This document shows, piece by piece, positions 31,086-42,672 of a stretch of 64,000 bases of DNA (position 1 is its first letter; every line of letters starts with the position of its first letter). The notes beneath the pieces were generated by a model that did no database searches, was not told where the DNA came from, and saw nothing but the letters and a program-made list of their open reading frames with translations. The translations under genes and the position numbers were made by a program. The DNA is from Datura wrightii (taxonomy: Eukaryota; Streptophyta; Magnoliopsida; Solanales; Solanaceae): contig JASDFA010000006.1 of the NCBI GenBank assembly GCA_035772735.1, positions 66,852,001 to 66,916,000 on the forward strand. Direction: 5' to 3'.

Positions 31086-32900
31086 ACACCCTCAACTTAG
31101 CATTTTTGCATTTCCTCAGGTAAACAAAATAAAATCAACCCATGGAAACGCTTAACTAGAGGCATCCTAGGAGATGCATAGCAGTCCAAACTCACAAAAT
31201 AGAACTTGGTGTGATGACTCAGAACTTATCAACATGACACAATAGGATCAAGGATGGCATGATATTATTACTACACAACCAAGCACACACAATTGACATT
31301 TTCCCTAGGTAGCTAACAATCAACCCTTGCAATCACGTGCCCTCACTACAAAGAAGTCCCCCCCCGACATACACATATATGATCATGACAATGTTTTATC
31401 TTGGTACTAGGTAAGAACTCACTCACTCTCACAAAGAAATTCTAACTGTGCACATACAATACCATAAGCTTGCCTTTACTTTCAATACCTCAATTTTCAG
31501 ACTTTTGAACTAGGATCACTATAGGACTTTTTTTTAGCTTGTAATGTAGCCTCGGGTTTGGGTATAGTAAATATAAGAATAGTAACTTAACCCTCCTTGG
31601 CACTATACTAACTTTGGCTCTACTTAGCCTCTTTTACACTTCTCTCCCTTTTTCCCTTGCTTTCTTCTTCTTTTACTTTCTTTTGAAACTACGAGTGCAG
31701 TTTTCCTTCTTTCAAGCATTTCTTTTTTTTTTCGTTTTACTTTTTTTTATGAATCCAATTTCAAACTTCATTATGCACACAACACCCGACTTGTGTTTGC
31801 AGTACTCAATTACTTTCCACCCTGCTCTTCTTATTCACCCCTATAATAGCCACCCTGAACTTAGGCAATTTGCCTAAGTTGAGGTTCATTGTGTCCAAAG
31901 AGGGACCACAGCCAAAATAGGTTCATCATAATCAAAGCAGAAAGGTGAATTGGCTAATCAACAAAAACAAAGGTCAATTTAAGCTCAAAAATCAGAATCA
32001 AGGGATATTTATTTCCATTTGGTAGGTCTTTTAAGGCTAAAGTGGACTACTCATAAAAAACGGCCTCTTATCCTTTCCTAATCTCCCGTCCTATACCTCG
32101 GTATGATCAACCAGGAAAGTTCTAGATTAACACACACAATCGAACTAACTTTACGCCTTACTCACACAAGCACTTGATTGCACGGCTAAGTTCTAACCAC
32201 CAAGTTCATGCACAACTTAGGAATTAATTATCCTAGTGATACCTATGATGCCATACAAATATCCACATTAGTCACACCTCATAGCACAATTATATTCAAA
32301 CAAAAGCATTAAATTTAGGAGGGGTGTCATTTTAGCATAAATCATAAAATCAATTCATCATATGCTTTGTTTGACTACTTTTACGCCTCCTATTTTTCTT
32401 CCAGTTAGCCAGCAAAATAAAATAAAACAATAACCCTAAACATGACGGTTCTACTAGATAAAGAACACCCGAGGGAAAAGACATTCGGCAAGAAAAACCC
32501 TCGAGTTATATTCAAAAAAAATCAAGTACTACCCCACCCCCATAAAAAAATCATGTGTCGTCCTCGACGCATTTAAAATGTAAAACATGAGAAATAGGAA
32601 CATACCTGGGCATTCTAGACGCCAGTGTTTTAGTCAATGGGGGCAACAAATGCAACCCCAGAATCCTTAGAGTCTAGAGTCTCAGTCACGACTCCATCTT
32701 GTGTAGCAGTGGCACTGGCTGTGGCCTATGCATTCTATGAAGCTGTTCGCACGGGGGAATTAACTGTGTCCCCACTCTCCTCGAGCACTACCTGCACACT
32801 AGAGCTGCCGGCACCTTTCACCCACTCCAGTATCTCTCTCTCATGCGCATCGGTGGTGTGTCGACTTTCTTTGAGGGAAGCTTTCAATGCTCACTTTTCC
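31086..32900 (-). other. 3' non-coding region of element H
   Basis: AT-rich, no coding frame. Near 32528-32545 is CTACCCCACCCCCATAA, the counterpart of the CCCCACACTTA motifs of element A. Confidence 0.5.
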
Positions 32901-32905
32901 TTCTT

Positions 32906-34777
32906 TCATTTTCTTCTTTCCTCATCCTCCGATCCCTCAGTGGCTCGCTTCTTTCTGCCTTTTTCATGTGGGGCCGGCTCGAGGTTAAAGAATTGAGGAA
33001 TCTCTACATCCAAGTCCTCCTCTATCACTGACAAAGCCTGTGGTAGTAAAAGTGGAGTAGGTGTGGATGACAACTCTAGTACGGAGGCTCTCAATGCTGC
33101 TAGCTCTCTATCCATTGCGTCCTAGTCCCGGGTCTGAGCATCAGACCAGAACTGGTTGAGGCACACCTCAAAACCATCCAATCTCATGTGTAACCCCCTA
33201 CTGCATCTTCTATTTCTTTTTTAACCCACGACTTAACTTGCTCGAGAAACATGTCAATCTTTCGCTCCGAAATTGTCAATATCTTGGCAATTTTTCTTAT
33301 GTCACTCTTTGGAACCAACAAGTATCTAGTGGGAATGGACTGGGATGTGCTACCTGATGGAATAGGAGTGGTCGCTGCAACATCATCGGCTCGAGTGGAA
33401 GGAAATTCCACGGATTGCTCAACCTGGCTGGATGTGTCACCCTGCTCACCTCCTCTCGGTGCACTTTTACTCAATCTGGGTCCACCAAATGGAACTTGGA
33501 CCCTGGCCACCATATTCAGATCATCCCTAATCAATGTTATGTCTGCCGTCCTAATGTTTGTAATCATATGATCAATATCTGGGAAGATAGGCACTCCAGA
33601 CTCCATGCATAGATGATAAACTAGGCTCGAGAATGGAAGCGTAGTGTGATCTTTGACCGCTCGCTCCCGAATCTGTCGCAATAATCTGGAGAATATTCAG
33701 CAGGTACTCAGACATAATGCATGCCACCAAAGCTACCTTATCTGGGCTCAAAACAATATCATTCGCTATAGGAGAGAGCCGATGTCAGATAATGGACCAA
33801 CATGACTTGGCCAAAAACTTCCGGGAAGCCTTGTAGATCAGTTTCCTGCCTGTGACCCATTCTGCTCCCTCCTTATCCTCAACAATAATGTTCTCCATCC
33901 ACTGAAAGTGCATCAATTTGTCCTCAGTGCAATTTTCTGATCCCCTTCATTGCCTCCATTCGGTGGTCATATTCAGTAGTTTAGGTCAGCCATGTATAGT
34001 GACCACCCATCAAGACCCTGGTGATGGTCCGCTTGGATATGTCAATTGGGATGGATCTTACCATGACAGAATCTAGCACGGGCTCCTTCTTAATTGCATT
34101 CTTTGAGAGGGCCTTTTTCTCCACGGTGTAGTAGTAATTTTCATAGAACTCATGCACCATCTCCATGCTGTATTTGCCTGGAGTCTTGGCCATCCAATGC
34201 ATGTTATAGCCCTCGAAGAGCCTTTTGAGCTCTGGTACTTCATTCAAGGCTTTGATCTGAAGCTTGGGATCCTCTTGAATACTATGGCTAGGATTCCCTT
34301 TCTCATTAAGAGCGAGCCCTGCATAATACACATGCCTGGAGCCCTGTACAAACTATCTTTTGGACCTTACTTCTGGTGTGGTGGCAGGGTCAGAGTCCTC
34401 CACCTGCTTGCCAGACTTTTCGACAGCACTCTCCTTGTCAGCGAACTCTTCTGCCTCAATATCTTCATCCCTTGAGTCCTCAGCATCATCGTTGCCTTCC
34501 TCTTCATTATCCACAAGAGGGTTGTCACCATCAGACTCGGGCTCTTCTCCTCCCTCATTAGACTGGGGAGGTGGAGAGGTAGTAGCCGCTGTAGCTTCTT
34601 GGGCTTTTAACTTTTCCTAGTGGAAACCACTGGAGACTCATCAGAGGTTTCAATGTTGTAGTGCACCTCTTACCCACTAGAATTGTCCGATTCTGACTCA
34701 TCATAGAGCATTCACTTTTTAGCAATTTCCTTCCATGTGGTAGCTTCCTGTTGCTTCTTGCTACCTGTCGAAGTCAT
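32906..34777 (-). pseudogene. ORF2 of element H (Transposase_32-like), broken
   Basis: Starts at ATG 34775-34777 (MTSTGSKKQQEATTWKEIAKK, then a stop). An acidic stretch follows (EEPESDGDN ... EEEGNDD, 34380-34560), then the conserved middle (34331-33981: RLFEGYNMHWMAKTPGKYS, EMVHEFYENYYY) and the later part LPFSSLVYHLCMESGVPIFPD (33681-33184), and a C-terminal tail to about 32906. Same protein family as the ORF2 of A (compare EFYANW with EFYENY). Several stops and frameshifts. Function unknown. Confidence 0.7.
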
Positions 34778-34849
34778 TTTACCCGGGAGACACATTGTTA
34801 GATTCACAAAATAAGGACAAGCCATATTGTGGTTCCATCAAACAGACGA

Positions 34850-36060
34850 CCTTCAGTATGGGTCGTTGTAGGAAACGACGACCTGTTGCTGTGGTTGTTG
34901 AATCAAATTACTGAAAGTGTCCAATGTTCCCACGAGCAAGTACAACGGTCCATCTGAATGGTCCGTGCCAAGGAGTACAGGGCTTGGGTTACGATACTTT
35001 ACACAACGACTAGTTTCAATTATCTGTTAGGTGAACCAACGGTCCATTGAATTAGTAGTTGTGAGACTAAGATTTGGGATCCTTGAGCAGTCCCAACGAC
35101 CCGATCAATAAGCCATTGTCAGGTACAATGGGTCATTGATTAGGTTATGCAGCCTGCCCTCTCTCGCATTTGATCCATTCCATATTTAGCTAAAAACCTA
35201 GGTAGTAATTTAGGCATTGAAACAAATGTTTGGAGATTACTAGGCCTCTACCCCCATCAAAAAATTCATAGCACCCATTAGATTAGGTTTTACTCCTTAA
35301 TGATGCATACTATTTTCCAGTTTTCATAGACTTAAGGTATGGACATACTCCCTCCTATTCGTTAACTTCCAGTAAGATGAATCCCAATGCATAATTTCCT
35401 AGTGTGTAATTTAATGAAGCAAGCCACTATGCAATTTAAGTCGGGGAGGGTACGATGATGAGAAGGAATAAATAAGGTTTTCTTTTACACCAAATATACT
35501 CACTTTAGCAGGGGAAAGATGAACACTGATAAATGGTGCAGAATCGTTGAATCAGTCCCACCATTGTATGAGCAATGATGTGATTGAGTTGTTTAAACTG
35601 AAGGGAGTGAAGGTCGGTGATTTTGATTTTGAATGTGAAGTGTGCATAAGTCGGGTGTGTGGGGTTTTAAGTAAGATGGGTCTGGGCGAGGTAGGTTGGG
35701 CTAGGAATATTTAATTTTGTCCATGACTCTCCAATGGGTCATGTAAAGTAACAACGACCCGTACTTACTTCCCATTGTTAGAGTTTTGGAAACTTACCTA
35801 TGGAGCCTTCAGGCACATAGGACGGGCCGTTTATTTTCACAATGACCCGTACTGTGCGTCCATAGGTTCTTTCCATGGATTTTAGGTCAGTAGGAATTGG
35901 TTAGAATGGGTGATCCCACGACCCATGATAGCTATGTACGGTCTGTTCTGAGTGCCCGTTGGTTCGATTCCAAGAGAGGGCACTATGGATAGTAACAACG
36001 ATTGGAAACCACGAGCCGTGCCATCTTATAATGGCCCGTTTCGAGACTCGTGGTTTCAGA
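34850..36060. repeat. Palindrome-rich interval between pol and ORF2 of element H
   Basis: Two blocks, 34850-35160 and 35740-36060, are dense in ACGACCCGT, GGGTCGTTG, AACGGTCC and similar inverted motifs. The middle is ordinary AT-rich DNA. It is in the same place, upstream of ORF2, as the internal palindromes of element A. A TTAAAACCCC string stands on the minus strand near 35665-35674. Confidence 0.6.
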
Positions 36061-36146
36061 CCCGAGTTGAATCACCCAGGTATTCTTTTGCCTTAAACCT
36101 GCACACTTCAACACCGGTGATCACTATATTTACAATATAATTTCAA

Positions 36147-36164
36147 CTTGGGTTGCCTCCCAAG
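36147..36164 (-). other. Hairpin copy 1 behind pol of H
   Basis: Plus strand CTTGGG-TTGCCT-CCCAAG, followed by GCGCCTGATTTAACGTCGC. Same loop and same flanking box as in A, with a different but fully paired stem. Confidence 0.85.
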
Positions 36165-36232
36165 AAGCGCCTGATTTAACGTCGCAGCACAACACGGGTA
36201 TCTTGATTACTTAGACTTCACCAAGATACCTC

Positions 36233-36250
36233 CATGGGTTGCCTCCCATG
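36233..36250 (-). other. Hairpin copy 2 behind pol of H
   Basis: Plus strand CATGGG-TTGCCT-CCCATG, followed by TGCCTGATTTAACTTCAC. It lies 86 bp from copy 1 in a tandem duplication, 46 nt past the pol stop codon (TGA at 36297-36299). Confidence 0.85.
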
Positions 36251-36296
36251 TAATGCCTGATTTAACTTCACGACACGATGCAAGTCCCTGGGTTAC

Positions 36297-37748
36297 TCAG
36301 ACTTCACCCAAAGCCCAAAGGTCCACCAGTTTAATTTTTTCACTCTTCCCCAGATATGCTTTCACCCATTGGCCATTCACCTTGAACCGTTTGCCTTCAT
36401 GGTTTTCCAATTCAATTGCCCCATAGGAGAATACTTGAACCACTCGAAATGGTCCCAACCATTTGGACTTCAACTTGTCAAGAAACAAGTGAAGCCTAGA
36501 ATTAAATGGCAACACCATATCTCCGGGACTGAGCTCTCTCTACTCAATCTTCTGGTCATGTTGAATCTTTATCCTTAGTTTGTAAATTTCTGAACTTTCA
36601 TAGTCTTTCAAACGAAATTCATCTAGCTCATTCAACTGATCAAGCCTTAAGTTCGCATCATCGCTCCAGTTCAGATTTTCTTCTTAAGTTCCCCCATAAC
36701 TTTGTGCTCAAGATCGACCGGAAGATGAAATGCTTTTCCATACAAAAGATGATACAGAGACATACCTATAGGGGTCTTGAGTGCAGGACGATAAGCCCAT
36801 AATGCATCATCTAGCTTCCTAGACCAATCTGTTCGATTAGCATTCACCGTCTTCACCACGATAGTCTTTATCTCCCAATTGGATACCTCAACTTGTCCAC
36901 TTGATTGTGGATGATAAGGTATTTCCACCTTGTGTTTCACTCCATATTTCTCAAGAAAGGTCCGAAACAACCGATTGCAGAAGTAGGCGAACCCCCATCA
37001 CTAATGATGGCTCTGGGAGTCCCAAGTCTGGTGAAAATATTCTGCTTCAAGAACGCTGTGACACTCTTACCTTTATCATTTGGAAGCACAATTGCTTCCA
37101 CCCACTTAGAAACATAGTCCACAGCTACAAGTATGTACTTCATCCCATTTGAACTCACAAAGGAGCCCATGAAGTCAATTCCCCAAACATCAAACAGCTC
37201 AATGATAAGGATGCGAGTAAGAGGGAGCTCATGCCTCCTTGATGTGCCTCCTTGCCTTTGGCATGCATCACACGCCTTTGTAAAATCATGTGCATCTTGG
37301 TTAATGGTTGGCCAATAGTACCCATATTGCAGAATTTTGTGTGCTCTGCGAATCCCGCTGTGGTGACCTCCAACATGGAATGAGTGACAAGCCTCTAATA
37401 TGCTCAACATCTCAACTTCGGGCACGCATCTCCGAATCATCCCACAGCACATATGCGGAATAAGTAAGGCTCATCCCAGAAAAACATCCGCACATCAGAC
37501 ATGAATTTCTTCTGCTGGTGAAAAGATAAATCTTCCGGTACCACATCACTCACTAGGTAATCAGCAAAGTCTACAAACCATGGGATGAGATCCTGAAAGG
37601 CAGCCAAAACCTGCTCATCGGGGAATGTGTCATCTATGTCAAGCTCATCTCGAAGTGCTGCATCTGCCTCTAATCTCGATAAGTGATCTGCCACCTTATT
37701 TTTAGTCCCCTTCCGATCCATAACCTCAAACTCAAACTCTTGCAGCAA
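36297..37748 (-). pseudogene. RNase H end and integrase, element H
   Basis: In sense: VMDRKGTKNKVADHLSRLE closes RNase H (37437-37748). The H2C2 finger is HVGGHHSGIRRAHKILQYGY ... CDACQRQGG, and the integrase core is LFDVWGIDFMGSFVSSNG, AVDYVSKWVEA and RAIISDGG (36937-37452). After a frameshift near 36960 come YHPQSSGQVEVSNWEIK and DDALWAYRPALKTPIG (36671-36970). The C-terminal part KWLGPFRVVQVF (36297-36518) carries no chromodomain, as usual for Athila. The catalytic D, D and E are visible, but the frame is broken. Confidence 0.85.
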
Positions 37749-39078
37749 CAGAACCCATCAAATCAATTGCAGTTTGGCATCCTTCTTTGCCATCAAATAT
37801 CTCAGAGCTGCATGGTCTGTATGAACTATCACCTTAGTTCCAAGCAAGTAAGCTCGAAACTTCTCGAAAGAAAATACCACAACCAACAACTCATGTTACG
37901 TCATGGTGTAATTTTTCTGAGCTGCATTAAGAGAGTTGCAAGCATAATAAATTGGGTGGAAAATCTTTTCACACCTTTGGCCAAAACAGCTCCCAGGGCC
38001 ACTCCACTAGCATCGCACATAATCTCAAACAGTAAGGACCAGTCAGGTTCCATTATGATCAGGGAAGTGGTCAATCTCTCCTTTAGGAATTCAAAAGCCT
38101 TCAGACACACATCATCAAACACAAACTTCACCTCTTTCTCAAGTAACTTACACAAGGGATGTGCAATCTTTGAGAAATCCTTGATAAATCTCTTATAAAA
38201 TCCTGCATGAACCAAAAGCTTCAAACGCTTTTCACAGAAATTGGAGGTGGTAGACTAGAAATTACATCGATCTTGGCGGAGCACTATACGTTCTTTGACC
38301 ATGAAATAGCACTTTTCCCAATTAAGCACCAAGTTGATCTCTTTGCATCGCTACAACACCTTGCTTAAATGAGCCAAACAATCATCAAATGAATCATCCA
38401 CCACCAAAAAGCCATACATAAAGACTTCAACGGTGTCCTCCACCATGTTAAAAAATATGGACATCGTGCAACGATGAAAAGTGGTGGGCATATTACATAA
38501 CCTGAACGACATTCTCTTGAAAGCAAATGTATCATAGGGAAAAGTGAAAGTGGTTTTCTCTTGGTCTTCGGGGGCTATAGAGATCTGATTGTACCCCGAA
38601 TAACCATCAGGAAAATAGTTCCACCCTTACCTGCAAGTCGATCTAGCATCTAATCCATGAATGGAATCGAAAAGTGATCTTTTTGCATCCAGTGGTTTAA
38701 TTTTTGATAATCCATGCATACTCACCAACCTGTTACCTGCCTAAGTGGAATGAGATCATTGTTAGCATTCGGGACCGTAGTGATTCCTCCCTTGTTTGGT
38801 ACACACTGAACCGGGCTCATCCATTTGCTATCAGCAATAGGGTAAACCACACCTGTATCAAACCACTTGATGATTTCCTTCTTGAACACCTCTTGCTTAG
38901 ATGGATTCAACCTACGCTGATGCTTAATACTCGAAATATAGTCTGGCTCAAGCTGGATCTTATGTGTGCAAATACCGGATGGGATCCCAATAATATCTAC
39001 GATGGTCCACCTAATGGCCTTTTTATACTTCTTCAGAATGGAGACCAAAGTCTCCAGGGTCTTCCTTTTTCTACACAA
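37749..39078 (-). pseudogene. Reverse transcriptase, element H
   Basis: The N-terminal part ICTHKIQLEPDYISSIKHQR ... ADSKWMSPVQCVPNKGG is at 38722-39078. The centre (38225-38720) is scrambled by stops and frameshifts. The catalytic box, MDDF in relatives, reads MYGF here (38408-38419), removing both aspartates. GFYKRFIKDFSKIAHPLC and FEIMCDASGVALGAVLAKG follow (37901-38224). Inactive. Confidence 0.85.
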
Positions 39079-39356
39079 GAGACCGAGATGCTATAGCACT
39101 ACAGTGGTGCAAATTATCAGCAGGTTCAAAGCTCAGGTCCTCTTTCTAGTGACAGGTCCTTCATAAATTTAGCATAGATGGGCATCTGCTCAAGTGCCTC
39201 GATCAATGGGATGTTCACAGATAATTATTTCAGCATCGGAATAAATTTGTGATACTTCCCATCTTCGAACTTCTTTTTCAACCTCTGCGATAAAGGGGGA
39301 GGAGGTCTAGGAATAAGAGTCATATTTTGAGGTACCTTCTTCTCCTTCCCTTTTTC

Positions 39357-40830
39357 TTACACATCCTCCTTTGCATTACTAGGAGCTATCTTCTCATCTA
39401 CATCATCAATCAAAACCTGTTCCTCAGATTCCACCACCCTATCATCATCAATTCCTGAGGGATCAACTATATCATCGGTCACAACCTGCATAGTAGGATC
39501 AACTGTCACCTTCCTACTCCTAGTAGTGACAGCCATGCAATGAATGTCATTTTGTGAATTCTGAACTGTATTTCTAGGAAGCGTGCCTTTTTGCCTCTGG
39601 TTCATAGCAGTAAACATCTGACAAACCTGCTGCTCTATCTGCTTAATGTCAACGACATGTGACTCCACCTTTTGGTCCATACCGAAAATGTCAACGCGGA
39701 GTTCCTTAAAATGGCCATCTGTCGCCTCCATCTACTTGAGTACCTTAGAAAACATGTCTTCCACCCTCAAACCACTAGACTCTAGCTCACAGTTCCTTGG
39801 AGGAACATAAGGACCGCTTCTATCATTTTTGTACTCCTCATGCTTTTTCCAGTCACCTTGTCTCTACCTCTACTCCTATCCCTGTATTGGCCCCGGTTGT
39901 AGTTGTTATCTCTATAATGGTTCTGACTTTGATAGAGTCTTGGTTAAACCCTTGTGTCTTGGTCTGGAAACCCGCCTCTTGATTATTCAAGTAATTGGCT
40001 TCCTCCTCAGATTTTGATTCGCCTCCAGTATTTCTCGGGGCCTTGCCCTGCGAACCAACTGCATTCACCTTTTCAGCCCTGGCTCCCATAAAATGCTTAG
40101 AAAGAAGCCCCATTATGTTTTTTATCTCAGTAATATACTGGTCTCTCTCTTCATCCTTTCTTCTATGCTTCGCAGACATACCTACCTCATAAGTACTAGC
40201 TTGAACTTCTGACTCTCTTGTGTGCCATGTGCGGTTTGTTTTGGTGATCCTATCAAGGACCTCAGCAACCTCAACATAAGTTTGACTCATGAATGTTCTG
40301 CCCGAGACAGTATCAGCCACCACCTTGGTGTTAGTATTAAGAGACCTATAGAATATCTCCAACAATGTATCATTTGGAATCCTGTGGTTGGGTACCTTTT
40401 TCATCTTCTTGTTGAACCACAACCACGTCTCATGGAGTGCTTCAGAATTCAGCTCCCTGAAGTTGTAGATTTTATCTTTCAGCTGCAATGCTCTAGAAGG
40501 TGGAAAGAATCTTTCAAGAAAGGATCTTTTAAGCTCCCACCAAGTAGTGATAGGATCATTGGGAAACTCAGCCAGCCACAGCGTTGCCTCACTCCCTAGT
40601 GAAAAGGGAAATAACCTCAGCCTGATTGCATCCTAACTCACTCCTGGTTGTTTGTGTGCTTTGAAAATACCCACAAAATTTGTCAAGTGAGTATGTGCAT
40701 CATCAGTCGCATGACCCGTAAATATCCCTTTCATGTTGAGCAGTTAGATCATTATGCTGGTAATGTCAAACTTTTTCCCAGCAGGCAAAAGGGGAGGGAC
40801 AATAGCTCCAGTGGCACTAGCTTCAACAAT

Positions 40831-40861
<31 letters not shown>

Positions 40862-41130
40862 AGTACCGGTGCCTCTGCTGGTCTGAGCCTTTGTTCATTC
40901 CAGCTCACCCAGCTTCGACAGCTTCGCGTTGCTCTTCAATGAGCCTCGCTACCTCTCTATCTCTTACTCGAGCTTGTTCCTCAGCCATCAGTCTGGCTGT
41001 TTCTTCTTCCACTATTTCTTGTCCATGAACGTTGGCCGTGTTTCTTAAGTTTTGCAGTGTTCGCTCAAGTTCGTGATCGATTGCAACTAGGGATTTTCCT
41101 CGACTCGTAGTATTGGGTATACACGAACCT
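39357..41130 (-). pseudogene. Gag, element H
   Basis: From about 41130: LQNLRNTANVHGQE, a coiled-coil-like EEETARLMAEEQARVRDRE, then (after a frameshift near 40900) a run of ten Asp from an expanded triplet. RLFPFSLGSEATLWLAEFP, FLERFFPPSRA and the Athila phrase KIYNFRELNSEALHETWLWF come next (39853-40600). The zinc region is unreadable. The tail 39357-39731 (VAVTTRSRK-like MAVTTRSRKVTVD) leads to the gag-RT junction. Confidence 0.8.
40831..40860. repeat. (ATC)10 microsatellite within gag of H
   Basis: Ten ATC triplets; in the minus-strand gag frame they encode Asp. Confidence 0.95.
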
Positions 41131-41228
41131 GAGACCTGTGAAGAAGCAAAAAACAACAAATAAAACAATAAATAGAAAATAATGACCAATAACAAAGAAA
41201 ATACAATTAACAAAAGCCTAAGCCGTAT

Positions 41229-41246
41229 TCCCCAGCAATGGAGCCA
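41229..41246 (-). other. Primer-binding site of element H
   Basis: Minus strand TGGCTCCATTGCTGGGGA, three changes from the Asp-type site of element A, six bases from the 5' LTR (same offset as in A). Confidence 0.8.
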
Positions 41247-41251
41247 AAATT

Positions 41252-42672
41252 TGATGTCTCCTAAATTACACCTTGTAATGAGATATAAAGCGCTCGATGC
41301 CAAATATAGAACCTAACTAGTGTTGGGGTCGAATCCCACGAGGAAAATGATGAGAACTTTAGTTAATGCGTTTAGCTACTACTATTGGCTTACTTATTTC
41401 CTAGGACAGAAAAATTGTAACACAAAATAATGAAAAGCAGTTGAGAACAATGAGTAGATCCTTGATTAAATTCGATTTTATTCAAAAAGTGAATTGGATA
41501 GAATTGAGTTCTCCATGATTTCATAACCACAAGGCAATTTATACTAGTGATCTATTCCAGTGCTTAACATGCAATATCGGTAAGTTAACTTCACCTAAAT
41601 GGTTGGTCCCCTGTTTAGATGATTATCACCATGCAACTTAATCCGTATGCGGGTGTATACTTAATTAACCCTTACCCTTAATATCATATTAGCTATTCCC
41701 GGACAAGGTCAAGCTATTAGATGAGGGTTGATAGCCTCAAATCTCTGTTGTTAATCCCTTTCCCATTAATTTCTCCCCTTGATCCAGTGAATAAGAAGAA
41801 GGAAAATTCTAACTTTTGCAACCATTAAGAAACAATTAAAACGAAGGGAAGAACAATACATGCATAAACCCCGTTCAAGATTCACTAAGTATTTTTACCT
41901 ATGTGTGTTAATTCATCATGGTTTCCACAACCCTAGATATGGGTTTAGCTATTCATTCTTGAAGAATCTCAATTATAATTTAGAGAAGAAATCATAATTT
42001 CAACTTACAAATATTTGTAGAAGAAACCACATGTATTGAATAAATCAACAAGAACCAAAGATCAATACTTCCAATGTTGTTTGAATTCTCAAAATCAAGA
42101 ACAAAATTATAAAACTTATTTCTTGAACCTTGATGTTAATCAACAACTCCAACAATATAGTGCAAAGTCGTAAAAATTGCATAAACTATAAAATAAACCT
42201 AAACAAAATATTTATACACATGAAATAAATCCTTTCCTAAATTAACTTGGATTATGGTGTCGGCAGGTACCACGGTCCATCGGATGCTTCAACAGCTTGT
42301 TAGAGTGTTTGTTGGTTCCATCATTGTTCCCCTCAGGCTTGGCTTTTTTCGACATCTGGCTTCAAACAATAGCTTATTGTGAGATCCTACAACCCATGGG
42401 TTTGAAACATTGCTTGGCACTCTGCTTAACAACTTCTCTAAATTTGATGCAACGGCTAACTAGGACGGTCCGTGGTAAGGACCAACAGTCCATAGTACGA
42501 CTCGTCTAAGGCATTTTTTCCTTTGTTTTGTCCTTTTTCTCAGTTTTGACTACCATGTCCTATTTTACCTACAAAACAACCAAAACGCATCATATCCACA
42601 TAAATGTACCTAAAGTCATGCACATTCACAGAGTTTTAAGTGTCACTAATGTTGTAAATTCACGGCACATCA
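41252..42672 (-). repeat. 5' LTR of element H
   Basis: TGATGTCTCC at 41252 to GGCACATCA at 42672. GGTCCGTGGT/ACGGTCC-type inverted motifs at about 42262-42500 are in U3. Confidence 0.9.

Larger units (their letters stand above)
29662..42672 (-). mobile_element. Element H: Athila-like with RT, integrase and ORF2, protease deleted
   Basis: Minus-strand element with LTRs 41252-42672 (5') and 29662-31085 (3'). The flanks AATTT (29657-29661) and GATTT (42673-42677) are a target duplication with one change; GATTT fits the interrupted F codons. In sense: Asp-type primer site, gag, a gag-to-RT junction without protease, RT, RNase H, integrase, two tandem hairpin units, a palindrome-rich interval, ORF2 and 3' non-coding DNA. 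All frames are damaged. The LTRs are visibly more diverged than those of A, so H is the older insertion. Confidence 0.9.

Noticed and set aside
35955..35998. GGTTCGATTCC, a perfect Pol III B-box, inside AGTGCCC...GGGCACT
   Set aside because: No A-box at proper spacing and no cloverleaf could be drawn. It lies among the degenerate palindromes of element H, where such strings are expected.
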